Assembly: GCA_964453995.1 (NCBI GenBank)
Contig: CAYVQC010000016.1
Span: forward strand, 1 to 64,000
Direction of reading: 5' to 3'
Source: SKVR01 sp964453995
GTDB taxonomy: Bacteria > Bacteroidota > Bacteroidia > Bacteroidales > UBA7960
Length of the DNA: 64,000 bases
Shown here: in pieces, positions 26,885 to 36,640 of the stretch
Position numbering within the stretch: position 1 is the stretch's first letter
How the letters are laid out: each line of letters opens with the position of its first letter
Notes under the pieces: model-generated
Database searches by the model: none
Seen by the model: the letters and a program-made list of their open reading frames with translations, nothing else
Told to the model about the DNA's origin: nothing
Made by a program: the position numbers and the translations under genes

Positions 26885-27958
26885 TTACTTTTTGTGTTTG
26901 CTTTCAAATTCTTTCATAGCATCGACAAGTGCCTGAACGCTTTCCAATGGCAGTGCATTGTAGGTTGAAGCACGGAACCCGCCTACTGAACGGTGACCCT
27001 TTAGTCCCGACATGCCTTTTGAGGTGGCAAAGGAAAGGAATTCCTGCTCAAGCTCTTTATACTCCTGCTTCATTACGAAGCAAATATTCATCAATGAGCG
27101 TGAGTCTTTTTCAGCAGTTCCTTCAAATAGTTCGTTGCGATCGATCTCATCATAAAGAACTTTTGCTTTCTGCTCATTGAGTTGCTGCATTTTCTCAACT
27201 CCGCCAAGCTTTTTAATCCAACGCAGGGTTTCCATGCAAGTATAAATGGGCAAGCAGGGAGGAGTGTTAAACATCGACCCGTTGTCTATATGCGTTTGGT
27301 AATTGAGCATGGTGGGTATGGGCCGATCAACTTTGCCCAGTATGTCTTCGCGAATAATAACGAAAGTAACACCTGCAGGACCAAGGTTTTTCTGGGCTCC
27401 GCCATAAATGAGGGCATATTTTGAAATATCAACCGGACGACTGAAAATGTCGGATGACATATCCGCTACCAACGGAACAGGAGAGTTATAATCTTCCAGA
27501 ATTTCGGTACCATAAATGGTATTGTTGGTGGTAATGTGCAAATAATCTACGTCCTCAGGAATGTTGAATCCTTTGGGGATGTAATTGAAGTTCTTGTCTG
27601 AACTTGAAGCAACAATCTCTACTTCTCCGAAAAGCTTTGCTTCTTTGGCTGCTTTCTTAGCCCAAACACCGGTTTCGAGGTATGCGGCTTTTTTCTGAAG
27701 CAGGTTAAAGGGTACCATGCAAAACTGAAGACTAGCTCCCCCACCCAGGAATAACACCTGGTATCCTTCAGGAATGTTGAGCAGTTCTTTGAACAGGGCA
27801 ACGGTTTCATCCATAACAGCCTGGAAATCTTTTCCCCTGTGAGAAATTTCCATTACCGACAGGCCGATTCCATTGAGATCTCTTACTGCTTTTGCAGTGT
27901 TTTCAATTACTTCCTGGGCCAAAATTGATGGGCCGGCACTAAAATTATGTTTTTTCAT
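26885..27958 (-). CDS. serC: Phosphoserine aminotransferase
   Basis: 357 residues. The start MKKHNFSAGPSILAQEV is the usual SerC N-terminus. Active-site K190 sits in YGGAQKNLGPAGV and forms the PLP Schiff base, and the phosphate-binding GGGASLQF (72-79) and the terminal GHRSVGGFRAS block are present. It converts 3-phosphohydroxypyruvate and glutamate to phosphoserine and 2-oxoglutarate. The serA gene follows 191 bp downstream. Confidence 0.97.
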   Translation of the reverse strand: MKKHNFSAGPSILAQEVIENTAKAVRDLNGIGLSVMEISHRGKDFQAVMDETVALFKELLNIPEGYQVLFLGGGASLQFCMVPFNLLQKKAAYLETGVWAKKAAKEAKLFGEVEIVASSSDKNFNYIPKGFNIPEDVDYLHITTNNTIYGTEILEDYNSPVPLVADMSSDIFSRPVDISKYALIYGGAQKNLGPAGVTFVIIREDILGKVDRPIPTMLNYQTHIDNGSMFNTPPCLPIYTCMETLRWIKKLGGVEKMQQLNEQKAKVLYDEIDRNELFEGTAEKDSRSLMNICFVMKQEYKELEQEFLSFATSKGMSGLKGHRSVGGFRASTYNALPLESVQALVDAMKEFESKHKK

Positions 27959-28410
27959 TGCAGAGTAGTTTTTTTTGATTAGTGTAATTCAATACTTTAG
28001 GGTGATTCTTAGTTGTTTGTTCTTAAAGATAACAGTGAATTATAAAAAATAATCCTCAAGTTACAAAATGATCGTTTATTCTCAAAATTCATAAAAGATT
28101 AAAACTATATTTCTTTTATGGCGTATTCGATTATTATAAATTTCAGGCAAAATTGGTAAAATAATTAGAATGTAGGAAGAAAAACAGCACAAATATTTTT
28201 ACATGTAGCCAACGTAATTAAAATACCTCCAAATTGGTGAAGCTTAGCCACTTTTCTCTGGCTATGCTGCAATATCGGGTATGCTGATAATCTTTGATGA
28301 ATTGAAGACAAAGTCTGTTTTTCAATCTGTAAATTTTTCAACAGCATCCCGGAGGGGCTGACCCGGTTGGCCATTTTGTATGATATTCTCCTTTTTACAT
28401 TATTAACGAT
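27959..28410. other. Intergenic region upstream of serC
   Basis: 452 bp, AT-rich, with no supported gene. The small minus-strand frame at 28165-28374 has no recognisable features. A near -7 element (minus-strand TATCTTTA around 28025) is present but lacks a proper -33. Confidence 0.5.
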
Positions 28411-29349
28411 CTAACGATTGTCGGGAACCGTTGCAGGCTGCGCGGGAGGTCTTCTTCTCGGATTACGGGCATCAACGTCTTGTATAAAATGCCATTTTCC
28501 ATCTTCAAACAGAAAGCCGTCAAAGATATTCGTTTCAGGAACATAAAACTGGTAGTTGCCCTTTAAAAAATCATGGGTGGGCAGCATACGGTCAAAAACG
28601 ATCACATCCTGTGCTCTTCTTGACTGATTGATCATATGAGCCTCGTACCTTATGGCCATGGTTGCCCTTGCCGAATATTCGAAAATAATCCTTCGGTGCT
28701 TGTTGTCCTGGTAAAGAAATACCGGTTTGCCAAAAGATGGACGACCTTTTTCCATGATGCTCAGGGGTTCAATAACTCTTTTGCGGGTGAGAGGATTGTC
28801 GCCTCTCCATCCCAGTAATACATAATGATCGTTGCGCTTGTAGCGTTTATGGATCAGTTCGGTGTAGTATGCTCCATACCAGTTTTCATGATCCAGGGTT
28901 TCATATTGCGGTTGTTCGAGCCGGGCAGCGCCATCGGTGAGTGTATAAAGCTCTACCTGGTTTCTGCGGTCAAACCGGTATTGAAAAAAGCCAAAGTATT
29001 CAAATTTACCTTCTTCAAGGGGTACAAACCATGTAAAAATCCTGAAATTTTCATCAGGAGCTGTTAGTCTTGATACCGTTGTAAGGGAGTCAAAAGGGTA
29101 GTCTGCAGAGCCTTCGAGCTGCAAAACTTTTTCAAAGTATTTTTTGAATTCGTAATTGTAGGTAAGTCTTTCAAAGTCGTGTTGGGGCTGGGTAATTTTT
29201 TGCATCAATATCTTCAGGCTGTCTTCATAAGCTGCAAAATTTTGTTGGGCAATCAGAGGTTTACCCCCTATCAGTATGCATATACCAATTGTGAACATTA
29301 ATTTTCCCATTACCACCGGCACAAAATTTTGTTTCTCTTTCTTTTTCAT
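28411..29349 (-). CDS. Exported protein of unknown function
   Basis: About 312 residues from the ATG at 29349; an ATG at 29358 is also possible, and the frame extends back to 29439 without homology-like content. The N-terminus is positively charged then hydrophobic (VVMGKLMFTIGICILIGGKPLIAQQ), a likely signal peptide. The mature part is rich in aromatic residues and Arg. It ends in an Arg/Pro-rich tail (NPRRRPPAQPATVPDNR). I do not recognise a family. It lies divergent from the acyl-CoA reductase. Confidence 0.7.
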   Translation of the reverse strand: MKKKEKQNFVPVVMGKLMFTIGICILIGGKPLIAQQNFAAYEDSLKILMQKITQPQHDFERLTYNYEFKKYFEKVLQLEGSADYPFDSLTTVSRLTAPDENFRIFTWFVPLEEGKFEYFGFFQYRFDRRNQVELYTLTDGAARLEQPQYETLDHENWYGAYYTELIHKRYKRNDHYVLLGWRGDNPLTRKRVIEPLSIMEKGRPSFGKPVFLYQDNKHRRIIFEYSARATMAIRYEAHMINQSRRAQDVIVFDRMLPTHDFLKGNYQFYVPETNIFDGFLFEDGKWHFIQDVDARNPRRRPPAQPATVPDNR

Positions 29350-29517
29350 CGTTTGCATGCAGGTTTTTTTTTGTCCTTTGATGTTTATAAAACCAATTGT
29401 ATGATGGAAAGGTGACCTCCCTGCCGGTCTGTGGCGCAAAGGAGGATAATTATTCAGTGATGAACTGAAATGTATAACTTTACAAATTCATTATCATTGC
29501 TGACTTAACTGTATTCG

Positions 29518-29548
29518 GTTCCTTTGTTATAATGCAAAAATAAGGAAC
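29518..29548 (+). promoter_or_regulatory. 7-bp inverted repeat upstream of acyl-CoA reductase
   Basis: GTTCCTT (29518-29524) and AAGGAAC (29542-29548) are perfect inverted copies with a 17-nt spacer, 34 bp before the ATG. It may be an operator. Chance cannot be excluded. Confidence 0.25.
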
Positions 29549-29581
29549 AAATTGTACTAAAACTTCTATAATCTTTAATTA

Positions 29582-30667
29582 ATGCATCCGGAATTGACAA
29601 AAAGAAAAGACGCGTTTATTGCCCTTGGTGAAAAACTAGCCCGGGTTCTGCATGCTGACACAACCCATGGATTAACTGCTGCTGAAACAGGGTTGTTTGA
29701 AGAATTAAAAATGGGTTATCAGCATAATCCTTGGTTTACAGAGGATAATATCAGGAGTTCTTTGCAGGGCATCTGTTTCATGCTCGGTGAGACAAATATG
29801 AATTCGTGGCTCAAAAAGTATGAGCAAACAAAAAAAGAAGGTAGGTTTTCACCGCTCACCGTTGCAGTAATCATGGCAGGAAATATTCCTTTGGTAGGAT
29901 TTCACGATATGATGTGTGTGTTGCTAAGCGGGCACCGCTTTTTAGGGAAATTGTCGTCGCAGGATAAAAAACTACCCTTATTCATTGGCCAATTGCTCAC
30001 AGAGGTCGATTCTTCGTTAAAGGATTATTTAATCTTTGAAGATGAAATTATCAAAGGATTTGATGCTGTGATTGCTACAGGTAGCAATAATTCAGGCCGT
30101 TATTTTGATTATTATTTTGGCAAATACCCTCATATAATAAGGCGCAACAGAAACAGCCTTGCCATCTTAACAGGCAACGAAACCAGTGATGAACTTGAGG
30201 CCCTTTCTTCTGATATTTACAGCTATTTTGGGATGGGATGCCGCAATGTATCACGTATTATGGTACCATGGAACTATGATATTGCCGGACTGCTTGATCA
30301 TTTTGATAATTGGGCACACCTGAAAGACCATTACAAATTTCATAACAACTACGAATACCAAAAGGCAGTACTTTTGGTCAATAATATACCCCATTATGAT
30401 AATGGTTTTTCGCTTTTCAGAGAAGATGAGCGCCTGTCATCACCCCTTTCTGTTCTGCACTATACCCGATACAGATCTCTTGACGAGGTATCAGCTTTTG
30501 TTAGCGATCACTCGGAAGAGATCCAGTGCATTGTTGCATCGGGCAAGATTGTTCTTCCAGGAAATATTTCTACGGTAAAGCCTGGTAATGCCCAGATGCC
30601 ACTGCCTGATGACTATGCCGACGGTATAGATACAATGGAGTTTCTCAACGGATTGAAGGTTCACTGA
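29582..30667 (+). CDS. Acyl-CoA reductase-like protein (LuxC family)
   Basis: 361 residues. A conserved nucleotide-binding segment is visible (VAVIMAGNIPLVGFHDMMCVLLSGH, about 94-118), as is GFDAVIATGSNNSGRYFDYYFG. The probable catalytic Cys220 lies in YFGMGCRNVSRI. LuxC-type enzymes reduce activated acyl groups to aldehydes with NADPH. In Bacteroidota this family often lies near serC/serA, as it does here, but I know of no tested function. It converges with the TonB-plug gene. Confidence 0.85.
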   Translation: MHPELTKRKDAFIALGEKLARVLHADTTHGLTAAETGLFEELKMGYQHNPWFTEDNIRSSLQGICFMLGETNMNSWLKKYEQTKKEGRFSPLTVAVIMAGNIPLVGFHDMMCVLLSGHRFLGKLSSQDKKLPLFIGQLLTEVDSSLKDYLIFEDEIIKGFDAVIATGSNNSGRYFDYYFGKYPHIIRRNRNSLAILTGNETSDELEALSSDIYSYFGMGCRNVSRIMVPWNYDIAGLLDHFDNWAHLKDHYKFHNNYEYQKAVLLVNNIPHYDNGFSLFREDERLSSPLSVLHYTRYRSLDEVSAFVSDHSEEIQCIVASGKIVLPGNISTVKPGNAQMPLPDDYADGIDTMEFLNGLKVH

Positions 30668-30687
30668 AAAAGACTGCCGACTACCCA

Positions 30688-33063
30688 TCAGGGAACAAGA
30701 TCGGCTGGCTGAAATACCCTTCTGGCGTGGCTTACATTACCGAACCGATCAATACCTTCAATGGTTATTGCCATGTAAGGAGGTAACTTTTTTGCAGGAA
30801 TACTGATGTTGGCCTTCCCCTGTTCATCAACTTTTATATAAGGTTGCCAAAATATTGTTTGATTGTATTGCTGATCTTCAAAGAACAACTCTTTAAGTTG
30901 GCCATCCTCACTGGTAAATGCCTGGGGTTCGTAATAGCCTTCCAGGACATACCTGAAGACGATCTTTTCAGGATTGGTTCCTCTTCTTGAATAGGCAACA
31001 ATAGCACCATTGGCACCTCTCAAACCAAATATAGCAGCACTTGTTCCCTTGTATATTTCTATGTATGACATTTCAGCAGGAGGTGTAAGCAAAAACTGTC
31101 TGCTGCTGTATTGTATTCCATCTACCATAATAAGAGGCTGGTTGGTAAGGTTGATACTGCTTTTTCCCCTGATAAGAATACTGAATCCGTCAACAATAAC
31201 GCCCGAAACATTTTTGACGAGAACATCTCTCATCGTTTGATAAGTAAGGTCATTTTCTTTAAGATATATTACCTGATCGGGCCTGCCATAACCTGGTTTT
31301 TTGGTTTCGTCGTGCAGTTGAATAAAACTGTCTGATGTCCCCAATCTTGCCTGATTTCGCCATCTCCAACCGAATGTTCCTCTTTCAGTAAGCTTGCGGG
31401 AATGAGAATTAAAGCCTCTCCCTTCATTGTTAAGCCTGTCAGGAAAAAGCTCAATGGATTCGGGTGTACTGCCCCTTATTCCAAGCAGGGTAATTTCTGC
31501 TTCATAGTTTCCTGTATTTTCAAAGCCATCAAAGCTAAATTTACCTTCCTCGTCAGTTCGTGTGATAAAAATCTTTCCGTCTTCTTCAAACTTAAGAGAA
31601 ATCTCAAAATCGGTCAGATCTACCTTGCGCGAATGCAAGGTTGGCTTTACTACCCCGTATATTGGAAAGCCTGAATCTCTTGCGAATTCGGTTTCTTGTT
31701 CCTCTCCGGAAGTGACGTCATCCCAGGTGAATCTTTTCCATGAGGATACCATCATCAGCAGGTCTGTTTTTTGAATTCTATCATCTTCATAGAGGTATTC
31801 ATTGGGTTTTTGAACAGGATGTAGTATATCAGAAGTTAAGTACACATTGGAGATAATATTCGAAATGGGTGCTCGAGGTTCATTATTGTAAGCTGTTATA
31901 GCAATAGAGTGTGCTGCAGAATCTACTACACCATCGGGAAAATGTAACTCCAGATTGTGAAGACCTTCAGATAGGTTGTTTAGCTTCATCTCAATGTTAT
32001 TTTTTGATTCTGGTTGAATGAAAAACAATCTTTCTGCCATAACCTGCGCCTCGGCATTAAATAATGTTGCTACAATAACACCGGCAGGTAATTCGTCTTT
32101 TTCTATTGTAATAAGTGACGGGTAATTGAGTGATGACAATTTCATCAGTTTGATGATCTCTCCTCTTTTATGCAACACCAGGTATGGATTTTTTACATAC
32201 TCCGGAATATCATTACCATTCCAGGACCTGTTGACGGTAAGGATTACACCTTCTGACTCCGGTTCAACTCTCAGGTTAAAACCCTCATTAACAATATTTC
32301 GAATGGGGTAGCTCGCTGACTTTCCATTGGGATATGTGATGTTAACCGAATATTTTTTCTTTTTTTCCGGGGTAAACTCAAAAACCCCTTTACCTCTGTG
32401 AATGGAATTGAATTCAGCCAATCGATTACCCTGGTTGTCGGATACAAACCCGGATACTTTTACCCCCTCTTGAATCAGATTAGAGGAAAAAAATGCAATC
32501 CTGTTAGGTATTCCTTCAATAATTTGTCCCCCTTCGGGATAAAACTCGGTTTTAAACTGATCCTGTCTTTTTTTTAGTTCCCGGTTGTATTTCCTGTTTA
32601 CCCTGGCCTCTGCGCGGCTTATTATTTTCTCTTCGATGGGGTTGCTTACAAAAAATCGTTGTTCAAAAACAAACTCTCTGTCAAAGTTAAGCATCCACGA
32701 GGTATAAGCCCTGATGCTGTAATTCCCTTCAGGCAATGAATCATTAAGGTAAAAGTCTCCATGAGAGTACCCATAATCAACCTTTAAGGTTTTCTTTTCC
32801 AGCAGTCCTTTGTTGGTATTGAAAATGTCTATGAATAGTGTAGTTCCAATTGTATCTGGCATATGGCTGTCGGCATCTAAAACATAGGCTTTAAACCAAA
32901 TTCTATCTCCGGCATAATACTCATCCTTGTCAAGCTGAAGATAGACCTTTTGCTGGGGCAGAAGTCCTGCCATCCCATCTTCAACATAAGAAAAAGGATG
33001 CTGTGCATTAATGTTTAAAGTCAATAAAAATGCAAGCAGGACGTATGTGAATTTCTTTGTCAT
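30688..33063 (-). CDS. Exported protein with macroglobulin-like domain and TonB-receptor plug, no beta-barrel
   Basis: 791 residues. A signal peptide spans about 1-20 (MTKKFTYVLLAFLLTLNINA). Residues about 35-150 resemble the MG2 macroglobulin fold (VYLQLDKDEYYAGDRIWFKAYVLDA). A carboxypeptidase-regulatory-like segment (EEGKFSFDGFENTGNYEAEITLLG) is at about 500-530. A plug-like domain lies at about 620-715 (MVDGIQY... EIYKGTSAAIFGLRGANGAIVAYSRRG). The 22-strand barrel of a TonB receptor is missing, so it cannot itself be a transporter. It may cooperate with other outer-membrane proteins. Confidence 0.8.
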   Translation of the reverse strand: MTKKFTYVLLAFLLTLNINAQHPFSYVEDGMAGLLPQQKVYLQLDKDEYYAGDRIWFKAYVLDADSHMPDTIGTTLFIDIFNTNKGLLEKKTLKVDYGYSHGDFYLNDSLPEGNYSIRAYTSWMLNFDREFVFEQRFFVSNPIEEKIISRAEARVNRKYNRELKKRQDQFKTEFYPEGGQIIEGIPNRIAFFSSNLIQEGVKVSGFVSDNQGNRLAEFNSIHRGKGVFEFTPEKKKKYSVNITYPNGKSASYPIRNIVNEGFNLRVEPESEGVILTVNRSWNGNDIPEYVKNPYLVLHKRGEIIKLMKLSSLNYPSLITIEKDELPAGVIVATLFNAEAQVMAERLFFIQPESKNNIEMKLNNLSEGLHNLELHFPDGVVDSAAHSIAITAYNNEPRAPISNIISNVYLTSDILHPVQKPNEYLYEDDRIQKTDLLMMVSSWKRFTWDDVTSGEEQETEFARDSGFPIYGVVKPTLHSRKVDLTDFEISLKFEEDGKIFITRTDEEGKFSFDGFENTGNYEAEITLLGIRGSTPESIELFPDRLNNEGRGFNSHSRKLTERGTFGWRWRNQARLGTSDSFIQLHDETKKPGYGRPDQVIYLKENDLTYQTMRDVLVKNVSGVIVDGFSILIRGKSSINLTNQPLIMVDGIQYSSRQFLLTPPAEMSYIEIYKGTSAAIFGLRGANGAIVAYSRRGTNPEKIVFRYVLEGYYEPQAFTSEDGQLKELFFEDQQYNQTIFWQPYIKVDEQGKANISIPAKKLPPYMAITIEGIDRFGNVSHARRVFQPADLVP

Positions 33064-33485
33064 TGGAAGGAAAATATGTTGGTAAAATATTCTGAAAGTT
33101 AAGCAATCTTTTTTCTTTTTTAATCTTTTATTTCTCAGTTGTAATTTAATGTAAGAAAGTTACATCCAAATATTATTCAATTCTTTACTTACGGGAAACG
33201 GTTTTATAAAATTGATGATTATTTAGGTATAAATTTTCATACAATAGCTCTGAATATATAATTCTAACGATTTTCAATCGCGAAAAATTGCTGGTACAAA
33301 TGATTGATAAAACTGATGTTCAGCAAGATCTAAACAATTAATACGAACCCTGTGTTCAGAATTGCCTTTCAATAATTGTTGTCCTTTGCCGTGGTTTGGT
33401 TAAATTTGTTATTGACGATCAAGCCACAAGATAGTCGTAGATTTTTGTTATACTTACGCCTAATGATTTTAAAAACATAAAAATT
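33064..33485. other. Divergent intergenic region, plug protein / pcm
   Basis: 422 bp, AT-rich. No gene, terminator or clear promoter pattern was recognised. Confidence 0.5.
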
Positions 33486-34190
33486 ATGACCAGAAAACAG
33501 GGAATTATAGGAGTATTGTGTTGTTTGATGTTTTGTTTTGTTTGGGCGAGAGTTTTCTCCCAAAACTATGAAAAACAAAGAAAGGAGATGGTAGAAGCAC
33601 AAATTAAGACCAGGGGTATACATGACTCCAATATTCTGCATGCGATGAGAACAGTGCCCCGCCATCTTTTTGTGCCTGAAGACCAGCGTGAAAATGCCTA
33701 TAGTGACAGACCGCTTCCAATAGGATATGGCCAAACCATTTCGCAACCTTTTATTGTAGCTTTTATGACAGAGATCATAAAGCCTGAAACTGATTTCAGC
33801 GTTCTGGAAATAGGAACAGGTTCGGGTTACCAGGCAGCAGTACTGGCCGAGATTGTCGCTCAGGTTTATACCATCGAAATTGTAGAACCCCTTGGCACAA
33901 AAGCAAAAGAGTTGCTCGGCCGCCTGTATGATAATGTAGAAGTGAAGGTTGCTGATGGGTATTATGGTTGGGAGGAACATGGCCCTTTTGATGCCATTGT
34001 GGTAACTGCTGCTGCTGAACATATTCCGCCTCCCCTGATTGAGCAGTTGAAAGATGGGGGACGGATGATCATTCCTGTTGGTTCTCCATTTCGGGTGCAG
34101 CAATTGATGCTTGTTGAAAAAAAAGGAGACAAGATAAGGTCGCGCAGTTTGATGCCTGTGCGCTTTGTCCCATTTACGGGTAAACAATGA
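33486..34190 (+). CDS. pcm: Protein-L-isoaspartate O-methyltransferase with N-terminal signal
   Basis: 234 residues. Residues 1-25 (MTRKQGIIGVLCCLMFCFVW...FSQ) look like a signal peptide or membrane anchor. The remainder is a full PCM domain: GYGQTISQPFIVA, SAM motif I VLEIGTGSGYQAA at about 112-124, DAIVVTAAA and IIPVG. PCM methylates L-isoaspartyl residues so that they return to aspartate. Export is odd because SAM is not known to be available in the periplasm. It overlaps the next gene by 4 nt (ATGA). Confidence 0.88.
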   Translation: MTRKQGIIGVLCCLMFCFVWARVFSQNYEKQRKEMVEAQIKTRGIHDSNILHAMRTVPRHLFVPEDQRENAYSDRPLPIGYGQTISQPFIVAFMTEIIKPETDFSVLEIGTGSGYQAAVLAEIVAQVYTIEIVEPLGTKAKELLGRLYDNVEVKVADGYYGWEEHGPFDAIVVTAAAEHIPPPLIEQLKDGGRMIIPVGSPFRVQQLMLVEKKGDKIRSRSLMPVRFVPFTGKQ

Positions 34191-36637
34191 ACGGTCAATC
34201 TCAGGGTATTAGAACAGCACCAACTATCGGCACCAGGCAAACTGTTGCACTTGGCCTGTTGTCTGCAGCAATTATTGCTTATCAGCTGGTGTTGATGCAA
34301 CTCATCTCAATCATGCAATGGTACCATTTTGCCTATATGGTTATCTCTGTTGCGATGCTTGGATTTGGAGCTGCCGGCACCACCCTTGCGATTTTTCGCC
34401 ATAAGCTTCTCAGCTCTTCTTCCTGGTTGATACCTGTGCTTATGTCCCTGTCTGGATTGTTTATGATACTTTCCTTTCAACTGGTAAAGCTCAAAAACCT
34501 GCAATTTGATATTTATACCTTATTTTTTGATAAATCTCAATTCTGGATACTGGCGGCCAATTATATTGTCTTCTTTATTCCCTTTTACCTGGGTGCTATT
34601 GCAATAGGTATAATACTGACCAAAAATGCGAAGGAAATAGACAGATATTATTTTGCCAACCTGCTTGGCTCTGGTGCTGGTGGGATCATAACCGTATTAG
34701 TTCTTTCAAATTTTTTTGCCATCGATGCTCTGCCTGTTGCAGCATCTTTAGCCATCATTTCTGCCATATTGGGTTACAACACAGCAAAACGAAAGTTACT
34801 CCAGATTATCACCACAGTAGTTGCCGGGCTGATGTTGCTTATAATTGGTTTAAATCCAGGAGAAGTACCTTTGTCACAGTATAAGGCCTTATCGAAAACC
34901 CTGTTATTGCCCGATGCTGAAATTCGTTATAGCAAGCCTGATATTTACGGCAGGGTAGATGTAGTGAGCTCTCCGGCACTTCGGTATGCCCCTGCAATAA
35001 GCTTAGGTTATACCGGGAATGCACCTGTGCTGGAAAATGTTTTTGCCAACGGCCACTTTTATGGTGTAGTGCCTCTTTTTGATACAACCCGGGCTGATAT
35101 ACATAATTTCACTACTGATAACCTGCCCTACGTAATGGGAGAACGAAAAAGGGTCCTCATCCCTGATGCCTCCACCGGAACATCCATTGCTCATGCTTTT
35201 CAAAATGGAGCAGATGAGGTGGTAGCTGCTACCAGTATAAAAACAGTGAAGGAATTGATGCAGGATGAACTGGCCGCCTCATCTTCATATTTGTTTTCTC
35301 ATCCGGGTTTAAAAATTCACTACCAGGATGGAAGGCAGCTTCTTTTCGATATCGATACCAATTTGTTGTTTGATGCAGTGATTCTACCCCGGCTGGAGAG
35401 CTTTGGCGGATCTACAGGGCTTAACGCCCTAAGTGAAAATTACCTGCTTACCCTTGAAGCATTGGAACAAATTTGGGAAAAACTAAGTGAAGATGGAGTT
35501 ATCTCGGTTACTTCATGGATGGATTATCCTCCTCGTACTACTCTGAAAATTGCCAACACTCTGCTTCAAATGCTTGCAAGCAAACAAATAAAGAATCCAC
35601 GCGACCATATTGCCGCGATCAGGAGTTGGGGAACAATTACGTTTGTAATATGCAAAACACCCATTGAGGATGCTGTAATTCAGAATATTAGATCTTTCGG
35701 CGAGCAAATGATGTTTGATATGGTTTTGCTACCAGAAATAACTCCTGAAGATAGGAACAGATATAACTTTCTTGAAGATCAGTCCTTTTTTGAATATCTT
35801 GATACGTTATTTTTGGCAGACAACAGTAGTTTCTTTAAGGATTACGATTTTTATGTGGCACCAGCCACCGATGATAAACCCTATTTCCACAGATTAATCA
35901 AACCCCACCGTCTGGATAAACTGATAGAAGATTTTGAATCCGGACAATTTCCCCTTCTTGAGTTGGGCTACCTTATTGTATGGGTCACGCTGTTTCAGGG
36001 AGGCATTATTGCAGTTATTTTCATTCTTTTACCCTTGCTAAGGCTCAAAATTACCAGCAAAGGAAAAACCTCTACCATTATTTATTTTGCTGCCCTGGGA
36101 TTGGGGTACATGTTCGTGGAGATCATCCTGATTCAAAGATTTGTTTTGTATTTCGGCCATCCGATATATGCAATATCTGCAGTGATAAGTACGATGATGA
36201 TCGCCAGTGGGGTTGGAAGCTTATTTTCGGGCAGGTTTTCGGCGGGCAAAGCATCGGTAGTTGCTTCCCTCATTGTTTTACTGTTTCTGGTTATTTATGT
36301 TTTTGCACTTACTCCGGTGCTCATGTCAACGATACATTATCCGGTTGCGTTAAAAATCCTCATTGCGTTTGTATTGCTCGCATTGCCCTCTTTTTTTATG
36401 GGTATGCCTTTCCCATCAGGGATCAGGGTATTGGATGCCCAAAAAAAAGATCAAATACCATGGGCCTGGGGAATCAATGGTTCTTTGTCAGTAGTGGCAA
36501 CAGCTCTGGCAACATTATTTGCTGTTGAGATGGGTTTCAGAGTGGTAATAATCATAGCGATTCTGCTTTACCTTATTGCTGGCAGTGTTGCATTTTTTAC
36601 TTTTGCAAAGAAAAATTCTGCATTATTATCCGGATAA
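34187..36637 (+). CDS. Polytopic membrane protein with spermidine-synthase-like domain
   Basis: 816 residues. Six or so N-terminal membrane segments precede a Rossmann-like domain related to spermidine synthase (about 270-500), and further membrane segments follow (about 590-810). The usual glycine-rich GGGDG motif reads VLIPDASTGTSIAHAF, while IHYQDGRQLL and the following FDAVILPRLES are kept. The nucleotide-binding loop is degenerate, so aminopropyl transfer is doubtful. It is probably a membrane enzyme or transporter-like protein of unknown substrate. It is coupled to pcm and followed 3 bp later by the SpoU gene. Confidence 0.8.
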   Translation: MNGQSQGIRTAPTIGTRQTVALGLLSAAIIAYQLVLMQLISIMQWYHFAYMVISVAMLGFGAAGTTLAIFRHKLLSSSSWLIPVLMSLSGLFMILSFQLVKLKNLQFDIYTLFFDKSQFWILAANYIVFFIPFYLGAIAIGIILTKNAKEIDRYYFANLLGSGAGGIITVLVLSNFFAIDALPVAASLAIISAILGYNTAKRKLLQIITTVVAGLMLLIIGLNPGEVPLSQYKALSKTLLLPDAEIRYSKPDIYGRVDVVSSPALRYAPAISLGYTGNAPVLENVFANGHFYGVVPLFDTTRADIHNFTTDNLPYVMGERKRVLIPDASTGTSIAHAFQNGADEVVAATSIKTVKELMQDELAASSSYLFSHPGLKIHYQDGRQLLFDIDTNLLFDAVILPRLESFGGSTGLNALSENYLLTLEALEQIWEKLSEDGVISVTSWMDYPPRTTLKIANTLLQMLASKQIKNPRDHIAAIRSWGTITFVICKTPIEDAVIQNIRSFGEQMMFDMVLLPEITPEDRNRYNFLEDQSFFEYLDTLFLADNSSFFKDYDFYVAPATDDKPYFHRLIKPHRLDKLIEDFESGQFPLLELGYLIVWVTLFQGGIIAVIFILLPLLRLKITSKGKTSTIIYFAALGLGYMFVEIILIQRFVLYFGHPIYAISAVISTMMIASGVGSLFSGRFSAGKASVVASLIVLLFLVIYVFALTPVLMSTIHYPVALKILIAFVLLALPSFFMGMPFPSGIRVLDAQKKDQIPWAWGINGSLSVVATALATLFAVEMGFRVVIIIAILLYLIAGSVAFFTFAKKNSALLSG

Positions 36638-36640
36638 GTT

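Noticed and set aside
28165..28374. 69-codon minus frame upstream of serC
   Set aside because: No homology-like features and no promoter or ribosome binding site.
33369..34187. Minus-strand frame of 272 codons over pcm
   Set aside because: The plus strand encodes an intact PCM with all motifs. The reverse frame has no recognisable features.
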